Shown here: positions 33,888-45,330 of the stretch, piece after piece
Layout of the letters: each line of letters starts with the position of its first letter
Numbering within the stretch: the stretch's first letter is position 1
From: Bremia lactucae
Lineage: Eukaryota; Oomycota; Peronosporomycetes; Peronosporales; Peronosporaceae
Length of the DNA stretch: 61,784 nucleotides
Assembly: GCF_004359215.1 (NCBI RefSeq)
Contig: NC_090611.1
Location: 2,665,426-2,727,209 of the forward strand
Direction: 5' to 3'
Translations under genes and position numbers: made by a program
The notes under the pieces: model-generated
What the model saw: only the letters and a program-made list of their open reading frames with translations
Databases searched by the model: none
Told to the model about the DNA's origin: nothing

Positions 33888-34707
33888 GCTCAGGGTCAAC
33901 TCGCGTCAAACGACACTTTTCACCACTAAACGTGGGACTAGGTGGATCTAAAGCCTCAGTGCGGCTTCGATCCTTGTTTGTACGGTCAACCGAAGCACTG
34001 AAATATTGGCTAGGCTTTTCTTCGTTTTGTGGCATAAATGCCGAACGTAAATGGCCTTTGGCCTTAAGCTTAGCAAAGTCGAAGCGAAGCTACCGTTCCA
34101 AACGAACATCACCTCTATCCGCAGACTCTTTGATATTCGAGATATTACGGAATTTGCGGGCCCGGTGATCCCCATTTCTCAAATAAGACTTCGTTTTCAG
34201 TTCTTGTTTCGTTTGGAAACAAAACGATCGGAATTTCCCTCATGGAGGTCACCGAAGCCCCACGGGCTTTATCACGTAAACGCGTCAGAACTGGCTTCGC
34301 GTCATTACCTTCGGCGTAAGGTATTGCTCATGAAGAGCGTCGCGAGCAGCGATCTCCTCCGGCGTCCTCGCCGGGTCACCAGAGATCCAGATGGCCAAGC
34401 TATGACCCGCTATCTCTTTAAGACGCTCGTCCGCACTAAGCAAAGTGAATCTATATTCACTATGAGCCTTAGCTTTCGCTATTTCGGTAGCTCGACGACG
34501 AGCTCTTTCCTCTCTGAGGATTATCTGCTCTTGCTCTTCATCGAGCGGATTCGTAATAATGTTGGACTTAGGGTCCCGTGTCCTGCTCAATGCAGTTAAG
34601 ACATCAGCGGCACCACGGATTTGGGGCTCGCCGACGTTCGTCCGGAGGAGAAGGCGTGAGCGAACACCGCTCTTTTTCCTCCTCCTCTGATTAAGAGTGA
34701 CTTTCAA
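33565..34707 (-). CDS. Antisense coiled-coil protein of family D (interior 2)
   Basis: Copy of 26958-28100 shifted by 6607 bp; ATG 34707, same two open parts (140 and 156 residues) and same frame breaks. A third, shorter copy lies at 36431-36660. Confidence 0.55.
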
Positions 34708-34882
34708 AGTCCACTATTCCCTTATCGTCGAGGAAGGTGCTCAGAGTCTGTGACTCACGCTTGATTGTCATGAGACAAAGGAATGGAAAACACAACCAAA
34801 CGGTTAGCTGTTTAGGTTCCAACCTCAAAGAGGAAATGTAGCGAATGTTGTCATCCGTTGTCAACAGTCTGATGGGGGCGGG

Positions 34883-35370
34883 TGTAATGGGGCACACATC
34901 GGTTGGAGAACCGTTGTTGTGGTACATTTACTTTAGGGGTAAAATACCCTTTTATCTAATATTAAAATAGTTAGTTACTTGAATCCCATTTATTAGGGGT
35001 AATAATGTGATCGCCGCCAGATATAAATCTGGCGGCCAAAACCTATTATTTTAATTAGCTAGGGTAAGTTTTTTAGATTTAGATAATTAAATAAAGTTTA
35101 GTTCCCCTTTTGATATTTAAGCGTTATTTGCCTTCCTAAGGCTTGCGCATTGATCTGTAAGAGATAGAAGCCTTTCTAAGGTATATCCTCTTGGGCACTA
35201 GTTGCCACTTGGTTCTACGAACTTCTGAATCCCTTGAACTAGGATTCCTTAAGCTTTGGTAGTTTGAACGAATCCCTGAGTTGTTAAACCCCTTTAGTTC
35301 AATATAACTAAGTGACTCTCTGAGTCTGAAAGTCTTCCTTTGACTTTAGGAGCGAGGTAGCTCCGCTACA
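34883..35370 (+). repeat. LTR of family D (copy D3)
   Basis: 488 bp, shared between interior 2 and the deleted interior 3. Identical to D2 up to about position 35225, then diverges (CTTCTGAATCCC, GGTAGTTTGAACG). Confidence 0.9.
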
Positions 35371-35430
35371 CCTGGTAGCACTCGTAGTCAATCTACGCCT
35401 GAGTCTTTTTAAGACTTAGTCTTCACTGAC

Positions 35431-36430
35431 ATGAAAGAGTTTCCAAAACTTTCAAAGGCGCGACGCGCAGCTTATGATAAGCTCAAAACTTTGTTGGGGT
35501 TTGAACATATAAAGTTCAGCATATACCAGGGACCCGAGGTCCTGCGTGCAAGGCTTGAAGCCTCGTGCGATATGAATCCTCCCGAATCGGCCAGGTACAA
35601 GATCACCTTGCGGCATCTAAGCCAACTCGGTACATCTCTTTTCCTGATTCAGAGCCGAAGGCTCGCCCTCTAGTTTTCAATGTAAAGACATTTGAGGGAA
35701 AAGAGGGAGTAAACCTCCCTTTTTGGATTAAGCAGATGGAAATGTCCATTGACTTCGCCTTGTTCTTAACAGAACGCAAAAGGTGGCCATGGCTATTTCC
35801 AAGCTTGGAGATAGAGCCATAAAGTGGGAATTATCGTGCAGTACGTCAATCAACGACGCTTCCCCTCGTGGGATTCGCTGAAACAGCAAATGACCAGCAT
35901 GTTTGCACAGCCTGATCAGGCTTTCGCATGCGACCACGGCTCATAGCAACTCGACAGGGTGAACGAACCCTAGAGGATTATACCCAGGAGTTGAGATCTC
36001 TCATTGCATCTATCGTCAAGAACCGGTGCAAGAAGCAATTTTTGTAACAGTTTCTGTGTGGAGGGCGTTGCCCGGACGGAATTATTCCGATCCCATCCTG
36101 CTACTTTTGAAGAGGCAGTTGCCATAGCGCTACGCGCTGAGTTCGACTTTAAGTCTGCTCGTGTTAGCACGTCTGTTTACCGAACAAGCTCTTCGAGCAC
36201 ATGGGTACCGTCTAATCGACCGGAATCCATGGATCTTAGCCTCGTTGAGGAAGGAGAAGAAGCACTTTAAGTTGTGGAACAGCATAAGAACACCCGTAGA
36301 TGTTATATGCGCGGAAGCACGAAACATTTACGTCCGGCTTGTCCCCTCGGAAATACGCGTAAAGCTCGAAAGAGCACCAATTCCGACCTATATCAGAAAT
36401 CTGGTACGGTGCGGGAAAACGTCGATATTT
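35431..36430 (+). pseudogene. Family D (interior 3) Gag
   Basis: ATG 35431 (MKEFPKLSKARRAAYDKL), a more diverged Gag than in interiors 1 and 2. Capsid block [19 protein letters not shown] is intact here, and ALRAEFDFKSARVSTSVYR follows. Zinc knuckle reads CYMRGSTKH, second Cys lost. Frame changes at about 35673 and 35830. At 36430 the sequence jumps directly into the antisense gene: pol is deleted. Confidence 0.8.
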
Positions 36431-36660
36431 TTAAGGATTGCCCGCTCTTGCTCTTCATCGAGCGGAATCGTAAAAATGTTGGATTCAGGGTCCTGTGTCC
36501 TGCTCACTGCAGTTAAGACATCAGCGGCACCACGTTCTGGGAACGGATTCGGGGCCCGGCGACGTTCATCCGGAGGAGAAGGCGTGTAAGAGCGACGCTC
36601 TCGTTCCTCATCCTCGTTGGAGTGTGGGTTCCAGAGTCCATCATTCCCTCATCGTCGAGG
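36431..36660 (-). pseudogene. Family D antisense gene remnant (interior 3)
   Basis: Minus strand equals the N-terminal part of the antisense protein of interiors 1-2 (about 27930-28100), with a changed start region. Left border is the deletion joint with Gag. Confidence 0.6.
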
Positions 36661-36806
36661 GAGGTGCTAAAAGTCCTTACTCACGCTTGATTGTCATGGG
36701 ACAAAGGAAAGCAAAGCACAACTCAACGGTTAGCTGTTTATATTCCAACCTCAAAGAGGAAATGAAGCGAATGTTGTCACTCGGTGTCAACAGTCTATGG
36801 GAAGGG

Positions 36807-37287
36807 TGTAATGGGGCACGCATTGGTTGGAGCACCGTTGGTGTGGTACAGTTACTGTAAACGTAAAATACCCTTTTATTCTATTCTAAAATCGTTAATT
36901 ACTTAAATCCCATTTATCATGGGTAACAAATGTGGTCGCCGCCAGATATAATCTGGCGGCCGATCTATTATTAAGTTAGCTAGGGTAAGGTTTTAGATTA
37001 AATAATTAAATAAGTGCAGTTCCCCTTTTGATCATAAAGCGTCTAGTGCCATTCTTAAGCTTGCGCATTGATCGGTGAGAGATAGAAGCCTTTATAAGGT
37101 ATATCCTCTTGGGCACTAGTTACCACTTGGTTCTACGAACTCCTGAATCCCTTGAACTAGGATTCCTTAAGCTTTGATAGCTTGTACGACTCCCTGAGTT
37201 GTTAAACCCATTAGTTCAATAGAACTAAGTGACTCTCTGAGTCTGAAAGTCTTCCTCTGACTTTAGGAAATAGGTAGCTCCGCTACA
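36807..37287 (+). repeat. LTR of family D (copy D4), end of the array
   Basis: 481 bp; begins TGTAATGGGGCACGCATTGG, ends GCTCCGCTACA at 37287, directly followed by B LTR sequence. No primer site follows, as expected for the last LTR. Confidence 0.85.
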
Positions 37288-37760
37288 GGGATTGTCAATT
37301 ACTAAAGCAATGTAATTGTACCTACCACTTGGATGTGGTTCAGATTGGGACCCACCCTTGTGTATGTGATGTCCCTGAGGGCATTCACATTAGCGGGGTT
37401 GACGGCAAGCGTCATCGGTTACGCGAGTTATCTAGAAAGATACGCTCGCAATATATACTAGTGTTTATCAACAGAGATGGCATTGTTAGGATTGGTTTAA
37501 AACAGGTATTTACGTTTAATACGATTAAATCTAAATCAGTCTAAAACTACTTTCTTCTTGATAAGTGCGCACGAGGAGCCGGAAATTCGCTTCCGTGACG
37601 ACACGTATATCAGAGTACTTAGTGCGTTGAATGAGGTCGCTAAGGCGTCCAGCACAACCACCTCATTGCACGTGAGAGAAGTCGGTCAAAACCGATTCCT
37701 CGATGTGCTACGGTTTGTGCTTAAGTAGAGCGTGGCCGCATTAAGACGTGCCCGCCTACA
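37288..37760 (+). repeat. Right piece of the family B LTR split by the D array
   Basis: Begins GGGATTGTCAATTAC and runs to CCCGCCTACA. Together with 21383-21451 it restores one B LTR in plus orientation. Followed by 37761-37896, in which no B primer site or other feature is recognised. Confidence 0.8.
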
Positions 37761-37896
37761 ATTATTGCCACTTCTATATATAAACGTGTTACTTGAAGCT
37801 AAGTTAAAGTAAAAAATTTCAATTCGATAGCTTCTTGTAACATACATTTGCACCCTTAACAGTTAGAACCCAGTTTACCAACTGTTGCAAGAGAAA

Positions 37897-38386
37897 AGAT
37901 TAGCTAGAGCACCTTTCACTAGTACTGATCAGTACTAGTTACCCTTACACTAGGTTAGGTGCCTCAAATTCACGTACACAAAAATACAGAGGAAGGTTTC
38001 TTATGAAGCTAAGGGTCTTTGGCTTTTAAAGGTCTGAACTAAGGCTTTAGAATAGAGAAAAGTAAAACTTAATAATATATTTGAAACGATCTTCTATCTA
38101 CTGTTGAACTTATTATATTATAACCAACTAAGTATGGCGCCTCCTTGCGCACCGCACAATCGTGTCTTATACCGATTGGCGGGGTTAATTTAAACTTAAA
38201 CAAACAATATTAGAGTTTATGTCTTATTGCATCAATTTTACCGAATTTGGTAATATTGAAAATATTTGAGTCAAAATTAATAAAGATTATTATTTTGCAC
38301 TTCTTTATTCATTTTCTCCATGTGAAATAATATTTGTTATTCCTCTTATAGGAAATAATACTTATGTAACGGGACACCCCGTTACA
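37897..38386 (-). repeat. LTR of family C (copy C2), 3' LTR of element C
   Basis: About 490 bp, minus orientation, starts TGTAACGGGGTGTCCCG (a self-complementary terminus) and aligns with 10866-11363. Left border approximate. The purine tract GGAAGGGGTGA on the minus strand abuts it at 38387. Confidence 0.75.
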
Positions 38387-38562
38387 TCACCCCTTCCAAA
38401 CCATAATCACTATAGTTACTGATGCAGGGTGACAGGAAATGCTTTTACGTCTTTCCTGTAATTTTGCATTATTGGTTTTAACCAAAATTTTCATTAATTA
38501 ATTTTGACCAAAATCAACATGGCGACTAATAAATATGTGCGGTGGGCCATGGGGCCGTAAAG

Positions 38563-40347
38563 ATGGCAGCTGTACGGATCAGTGCAGCTGTTGGTAATGC
38601 AAATGTTTCAGTTGACGCTAATGTGTGTACTGCGGGGAATACGTCACATCTTACTCTTATTGGAGGTGACTGGAACTAGTCATCTATTGATGACTTTGCA
38701 GGTGATGGTGACAAGTCGCCTGCTTCATCGATTGTAAGTGACTGGACCAAGTCACTGGCATCGCCCGACTCAGTGTCTACTGTAAAAGCCGCCGGATCAC
38801 CCGGGGCCGAGTCCGTTAAACCTTTGGATTCTAATTTGACAATCAGAGAGGTGATGACGAGGTTGTTCAACTCGCCAGACCTCTTTGGTGTGGAGTCATC
38901 TGATGATGACTACGTGGGCGATGATCACTCTGGTGGCGTTAGTATGCGTCACCAGGAACTAAGTGGTCGTGAAGGGAAGAGTGCTACTGGTGGTGCTACT
39001 TTGCATCACCAGGAAAGGAGTGATTTTAGGGATCGCTCCAAGAGCCAAGTTAACGTTAACAATAATACGAGCCAGCAGGAGAGGGACCGTAATACGGTCC
39101 GGTTCGCTCCTGAAAAGAGGCCTTGGTTGCCCTTTAAGAATAATCTGATTCGTTGGTCTGGTATGACCAACGAACGATATCATATTCCGCTATTCGATTC
39201 ATCCAGGCTTTACAAGCCTGTTGAGTATGAGACGGAATCTTTCATCGATGCCTTTTTCCGGGATCAGTGGCACTCTCTAAACGGGCAAAGGATTTCAAAC
39301 CTTTGTTCCAAGCTTGGACAGCTTTTGTACACAATGTACAAAACATAGGCTGTGAGGTCTGACTTGACAAGCTAAATGCTTCCATTAACGGTTTGAGAAA
39401 CGGATCGTAGTTAGTGCACGCCATAAGCTGCACCGTTTGTCTAGAGAGGCAGGATACCTTGCCTCTCGTGGAAAGACTCATGTCCATACTATCCTAAGGT
39501 TCTAGTCATGCCCCAAAGGAAGCATATCCCCCCAAAGATCCCCATTGGAGGACTCTCATCTCTAACGAGATGCGTCAAGAGATTGAGAACCTCCAATTCT
39601 TTTACGAGCGCGGGAAGCGCTCGTTCTCCGATGGACCTTTTATCGAGGAGATTAGGTCTCGTCGTACTGCAAGACGAGACCCAGAACGTTCAACATCAGT
39701 TGGGAACGAGATTCCCAACTATCATGCGAGGGTGGATACCCCCGCCAACGAACAAGATAACTCATTCGAACCCGCTTTGCCTCACGGTGGTCCAAGAAGC
39801 TTTCAACAAGAAACTGCTACTCACGACCTTAATCAATCAATAGATGTGGACGGGGGGGGGGAATCGGGTTCGCCTCGTTTGACGAGCCCGGATCAGCATC
39901 GTGAATTAGATCAAACCCTTTATTATTCAAGGGAGGATCATGATAACGAGCGATCCCGTCGCCGCGAGTCAGCAGTAACGGTTGATAATGTTTTCTCGTG
40001 ACCAGTTGAGAAACTGTGCGCAGGTCGCAACTGATCAACTGGCGAACGAAAGGACACATTAGTCCCTTCAAAACGAGCTGGTGACAGCTCGTTAGAAGAT
40101 CTCTTTCTTGGAGGAAAGAGTGGATCGTCTGGTTCAAAAGAATCAGACTTTGTTCCATGACAATAAGGCTTCGGCTCGGAACTATCAGGCTCTGGCGGAT
40201 GCCCTAGACCGTTCCGGTGTAATCCGGAATCGGAAGAAGCCTCATTCTGATGTAAGGGCGGAGACACAACATAAAAAAATAAAATGCGTACGCATCCTAC
40301 GAGGCAGCTCGATTTTACACGCATTGCCTTGGCGATGTAGTACATAA
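38563..40347 (+). CDS. Antisense coiled-coil protein of family C (broken)
   Basis: Opposite to element C pol. From ATG 38563 (MAAVRISAAVGNANVSVDA) one frame runs to 39348 with a single internal stop at 38677; an earlier ATG at 38519 (MATNKYVRWAMG) resembles the family A start and may be the true one. Features: Ser/Asp-rich acidic stretch, then RPWLPFKNNLIRWSG and FIDAFFRDQWHSL, then (39570-40001) NLQFFYERGKRSFSDGP and TPANEQDNSFEP shared with family A, then a coiled coil (LQNELVTAR, ISFLEERVDRLVQKNQTLF) to about 40250. Roughly 560 residues if whole. A nine-G run near 39850 may hide a sequencing indel. No known domain. Overlaps the Pol linker on the minus strand. Confidence 0.6.
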
Positions 40348-40396
40348 AATGGGCGATATATCGGGGTAGTAATTTATTACTGCCTACGTTCGTCAC
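39938..40396 (-). pseudogene. Element C integrase C-terminus and Pro/Ser-rich Pol linker
   Basis: Open for 152 codons on the minus strand: TNVGSNKLLPRYI is the integrase C-terminal domain start; in another frame RQGNACKIELPRRMRTH continues it; then a Ser/Pro/Glu-rich linker (FEPDDPLFPPRKRSSNELSP). A homologous open stretch lies at 13138-12917. No chromodomain was found after it. Lies exactly over the antisense coiled coil. Confidence 0.55.
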
Positions 40397-40439
40397 TACA
40401 TCTTTTGGTAGGTTTACCGTAAACAGTAGGACTAGGTCA

Positions 40440-41660
40440 TAAACATTAAATGATAGTATGTTTGCTCTTCAATTTTTGTCAGAGTTCCGTTTCTGTCGGT
40501 CCACCGCATCAGCGCTGGAATCCTGTACAAAACGGACCACCGCTTTTCTAGCCAACAGGAAATCACCTGCTGTATCGGTATTTTTTTTGTTCCAGTGCGA
40601 CCGGCTCGCACTGCGGAGATATAAATCTCTTTATCATTGAGAGTATTAGATCGTGCTCATTAAAATTATTGTTTTGATGCTGAGTCTTTCAGCATCGTTG
40701 TCAAAGTCAGCAATTGCACTATTATAATTACTGAGTTTGTCCACTTCAACGTTAATTAAATCAACATTGGTATCCTTCGCATTGACCATAGGGCTAGTGC
40801 AGCTTGAAGGTTCTTTGCTCGAGCGAGCCCCCCCCCCTTAAATAAGAGTCACTCTCAAACAATTCTTTGTCGAAGCATGCACTGAATTGTTGATGGCAAA
40901 TTCTACCATCGGCAAGAACTCGCTCTAACTCTTAAAAGAGTGGACCTATTTGCGAAGTATCTATTCGAGAATACGGTTTGCCCGCTTCGTCTGACCATCT
41001 GTTTCAGGATGATGAGAAGTTGACATTTTCAACTGTGTTCCAAGTAATTTGAACACAGTATGCCAAAATTCCGCCGTGAATTCAGGGTCTCGATCTGAGA
41101 CCAGCTCGTGGGGAACTCCATGGAGTCGAAATATCGTGTCAACAAAGACACGAGCACAGCCTTTGGCTGTGATCGACTCTGGGGTTGCAGCAAAATGTAC
41201 CATTTTGCTAAAACGATCAACAAAAACAAGAATACCATGGTTCTTACGTACGTCGTCGCGAAATGTGAAGACGAAGTCCATGATACAGGCTGCCAACACT
41301 CTGTCGAAACAGACAGGGATTGTAACGGAGCCTGGGATGAAGCACTGGGCTTCACCCGTTGACAAACTTTGCAAGCACGTATGTACTTGCGGACGAAATC
41401 ATACTAGCGTGGCCAGTAGAAGTCGCAACTTATCGTGAGATAGGTCTTCACGTCCACGATGACCACTTATTGGTGCATCGTGGCACACATACATGATGCG
41501 TGAATGCAGATCATTATGGGTGGGGATGACGACAGGAGGTGTGTCGCCAGCAATCACTGTGTAATACAGTAACCCATTGCGTGTTGTGTCTCGATCTGTT
41601 GAGGATCTATACAATTCCGACAATCCTTTTAAGGATTGTTGGGATGGACGGTCTATCTCC
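40440..41660 (-). pseudogene. Element C integrase core
   Basis: HHCC finger about 41580-41340 (MYVCHDAPISGHRGRED ... CKVCQRVK), catalytic core 41330-40960: WTSSSHF/MDFVF for the first Asp, LVSDRDPEFTAEF for the second, HHPETDGQTKRANRILE with the third residue Glu. All three acidic residues can be read, though across two frames. Between core and C-terminal domain (40860-40500) lies an acidic stretch also seen at 60850-61130. A nine-C run near 40830 may cause a frame break. Confidence 0.8.
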
Positions 41661-43060
41661 CAAGAGAAAGACCGTTTATTGTATATGCGGACCGTGCGTC
41701 TTTATTGTTGCAACAGTGGCCAAATGCGCACTGTTGATTTGCGCAGCGGCTCAAACCAGGTCGGCACGAAAGGGCATCAGCGACGACGTTTTACTCGTCC
41801 TGGTTTATATTTCACGAAAGAGTTAAAATCGTGAAGAAGGACAACCATCTCGTCATTTTTTGCGAGAGGTGTGGACTGTTTACGGCTGTGCGTAAAGGCG
41901 CATGGTCCGTATATACAATAAACAATCTATCTTTCAAGATAAACCCTTAACTTTGCCAGTACGTGGTTCATGGCAAGGAGTACCTTGCACTGGATAGTTG
42001 AGTTCAGGCTGGTTAAAGCTGACGCGGTTGATAACAGACGACGCGCTCTGCGCCGCCTGTGTCATATTGCATTAATGCACGGCCGATTGCAAAATCGCTG
42101 GCGTCACAGACCACATGAAAAGGTCGGTCTTGGTTAGGAATCGCCAGGATTGGAAATTGCATCAAGCTTTACTTGATACCCTCGAAGGAACGCTGACAAT
42201 CAGCGTTCCATAGCCTCTTTACATTTTTCTTCATTAAAGAAGAAAGTTGGGCTGTCATTTTGGCATAATTGCGTAAGTACTTGTACAGGTACACCGCTAA
42301 AAAGCCGAGGAACTTTAAATTTCCCTTTACATCAACTGGCACAGGCTCATCGATGATCGCCTTGACCTTTTCTGGATCCGGGCGTACACCGTGTTTACTC
42401 ACGATGCACACAAGAAGTGATATTTCGCTTGCAGCGAATATACAGTTCTTGAGAGTTGCACACAACTTGTACTTGAGCATAAGTGTAAGAGCCTTTCATA
42501 CCTGGGTACGATGTACTTTAACATCCGACTTTCCGTTCATGGCTCTGCCAAGAACGAAAACATCATCAAAATAGCTCAGTGCGAAATCTCGCTCCGATCT
42601 TAACAGATAGGTTACACATTTGTCAAATGTCGCAGGGGCATTTCTAAGTCTCTGTGACATGACTGCCAGCCACTCTCATAGCATTCCGCTTGGGGTGCTT
42701 ATCGCTGTGAAAGGGATATCCTGTTTACGCATAAGGATATGATAGAATTCACCCATCAGATCCATTGACGAAAATATGTACGTTTTGACATACCATCAAT
42801 GATTCCGTCTTTACGTGGTATTGGCGTTTGAGCCGGTTCAGCAGCGTTCAGTGTCTTGAATGCATGCACAATCCGTCATCCTCCTGTTGCTTCATGCTCA
42901 CAGAAGGTCGGAGAGCTATGTGGGGAGATTGACTCCCTCACATGGCCCGCTGCTAAACGATCGGCAAAGAATTTGTTGATCGCTAATACTTGTTCACGAG
43001 GAATGACCACTGCTCATGGCACAGTATTTAAAACCTAAAACTAGGTCGATTTCGTGTCGA
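41661..43060 (-). pseudogene. Element C reverse transcriptase and RNase H
   Basis: RNase H: VVCDASDFAIG at about 42115-42085 with Asp present, VYTDHAPLRTA near 41920-41890. RT thumb frame 42480-42169 (SKHGVRPDPEKVKAIID). RT active site YFDDVFVLG at about 42590-42560. Upstream palm fragments to about 43050 (PHSSPTFCEHEATGG region). Many stops, normal gene order. Confidence 0.8.
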
Positions 43061-44330
43061 GTGCCTTTATTTTTGGTCGACTCGCGCGGTAGACTCATGT
43101 AATACATCCTTAAATGCGATCAAATCTTTATAGAAATAATTTGTCTTCAAAGACTCACGTAACACGTTCAATTCGAGAAATAATTTGTCTTCAAAGACTC
43201 ACGTAACACGTTCAATCCGAGTCTTCTCATCGATGATACTTTCGTTCATCGCTGAGCTGCTTAGAACCCGTTCATTTTCAGGAAATACAATTGCCGATCG
43301 AATATCGCCACGTAGTTGTCATCTGCAACAAGTATGCAGATCTGCTTAACTTTGCCGCTACGCATATCACGCAAGAACGTTTCGGTTCAAGCGTTGGTAA
43401 TTGAGTCATCTTCGAAGTAAACTTTGGAGGCGCTATCAGATCAAGTGTATAAGCGCTTACACTCATTCCGTTGTTTGCTAAGCCATTCAATGTCTCAGTT
43501 TGTAGTTTGGAACTTATCTCCAAAGGTTCCGAGGAACTTATTCCCTCAAGTCCTTGTGGGCTTGTTCCCGCAAAATTAAGGGAGAACCTTCCCCCCAACG
43601 CCTTTAACTGCATCTAGCCGTCGTTGCGCTACCACAGCGAGATCCTCCACGATCGACTCTCCATTGATCTAGAACTTTTGCACTGTCTCTTATAGACAAG
43701 CGTTTTAATCTTTCTTGGATGTTGCTTTTCAAGCAAGCATCCTTGTTTCGTACCACTCAACTTATGCGACTGGTCGAACTTCGACGCTGCATGTGCTTGT
43801 GCACAGCCGTCGGTAACTATGTACACGTCACAATGGTGGACCTTCGACGCTGCGTGGGCTTGTGCACAGCCGTCGGGATCTACCTCCATAATGTATTGAG
43901 TATTCACACTGAGGTCTTGTGCAGTCATGCTAACGACCGCCCACAAGTGAGGCCATCGTACTCACTCGTAAGACATCCACACGCTTATAGACGCTCCAAG
44001 ACGTTCATCAGTTGACCATCTGATGAACAAGAGACAGGCATCACCACGGCTTGATGCTGCCAATTTATACATGGCTCGTAATTTCTGAGCCATGGTAGTC
44101 CAAGGATGACATCAAATTTGTCAACCAAATCTAGTACGATGAAATCATCATCGTTACTGTTTACACTTAAGCGTGTATTGGATAGCATCTACATGTTACT
44201 TGGCCGCACTGTCAATCACGTTATAGGGATATCGCGCTTAGAAAATTGAGTCTGCGATCTTACAGCGATTGGCGTCTAATAAATTTATTCGACGCCCCAC
44301 AATCGACTAGCGACTTAACTTGCAACTTAT
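43061..44330 (-). pseudogene. Element C protease and linker
   Basis: Protease active site LVDCGASNKFI at about 44280-44312; frame 44188-43985 holds the protease end (KFDVILGLPWLRNYEPCI). The linker to RT (43946-43278) contains a 63-bp in-frame duplication (43781-43906) and a 44-bp tandem duplication (43132-43219). Confidence 0.75.
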
Positions 44331-44365
44331 ATGACACTATTATTTTCAGGGTGATGAGGTTAACC

Positions 44366-45330
44366 TCATTCCCTGGGGCAGTAACACAAAATGTTTGTGT
44401 GAGAAGCAACTTTCGTCAAAAGGCCTGCAACTTCTTTTGACGTTGCTGGATCAGTATGACGCTCGGCACCTACTGACCCCGAACGTTTTTTGACGATCCG
44501 CCTCGCCGTTGCGATTCGCAACAGCGACGGATCCGCTTCGTCCACTATTCGTAGCGATATATCGGTCTTTTCGCTTAGTGTTTTTAGGCTCTGGCCGTGA
44601 GGCACTACACTCATAGGCGTAGTGGCCCGTCTTTTGACAACGATTGCATTTTGTAATCGTTCCTCGCTCTTTACATACGCGATATCCTTAAGTTTTCGAC
44701 CTCCATTTTTTCGTCGTCTCGGTAGACGATATCACCCGAGTGAACGAAAGCCTGTTTCTGACTGAAGTCCTCCTGTTCCTCCATAGAGATCGCTTGGCCG
44801 GGCGACTCTAAAGCAAGCCAGAACAGGTGGGTTTTGACTGGACCGTCTACAAGATCTTTAATTAACACATTTACCTGTGCTTGTTCATCAATTAAATGAC
44901 TAACGATACCAATGACCAGGTATCGTGTATGTTGGGCATAAGCGTGAATGTCACGCTTGCCCTACTTCAAATCCAGGAGCTCGGCTCGAGCCCTGAATTC
45001 GGCACGTGGCGGCTCGAATGTTTGTCTGAGCCGTGTCTTAAAGACCTCATACGGCCCAAAGACTAATGAGTCGTGAAGCTTGAGCCCCTAGGCCCTCGAT
45101 TTGGCACATCCGGCTAAGATGGACATGCCAAAGTTCACTTTCGTCGCATCATCACTGATACGACGAGCTTCTATGGCATCGTGTTATTCGACAAACCATC
45201 TTGAAAGGGAGTCGTCTCCGACTGCCTTAAACGTAGAGTTTCGATCTGTAAGCCTTTCGGGTCGATGTGGAAGCGTCGGCCCCTTAGCAGCATTTACATG
45301 TTGCTGTCTTAAAACTGTCAATTGTCGAGC
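44366..45330 (-). pseudogene. Element C Gag
   Basis: Related to family A Gag: DLVDGPVKTHLFWLALESP and EEQEDFSQKQAF in frame 44868-44671, capsid part to about 45300 in broken frames, intact CCHC knuckle CNRCQKTGHYAYEC at about 44605-44649. The N-terminus and 5' LTR are missing: at about 45330 the sequence meets element F on the other strand. Confidence 0.75.

Noticed and set aside
43629..43946. Cys/His-containing repeats as a zinc-finger protein
   Set aside because: The repeated DGCAQAHAASK comes from a 63-bp duplication in the element C linker, without a finger pattern.
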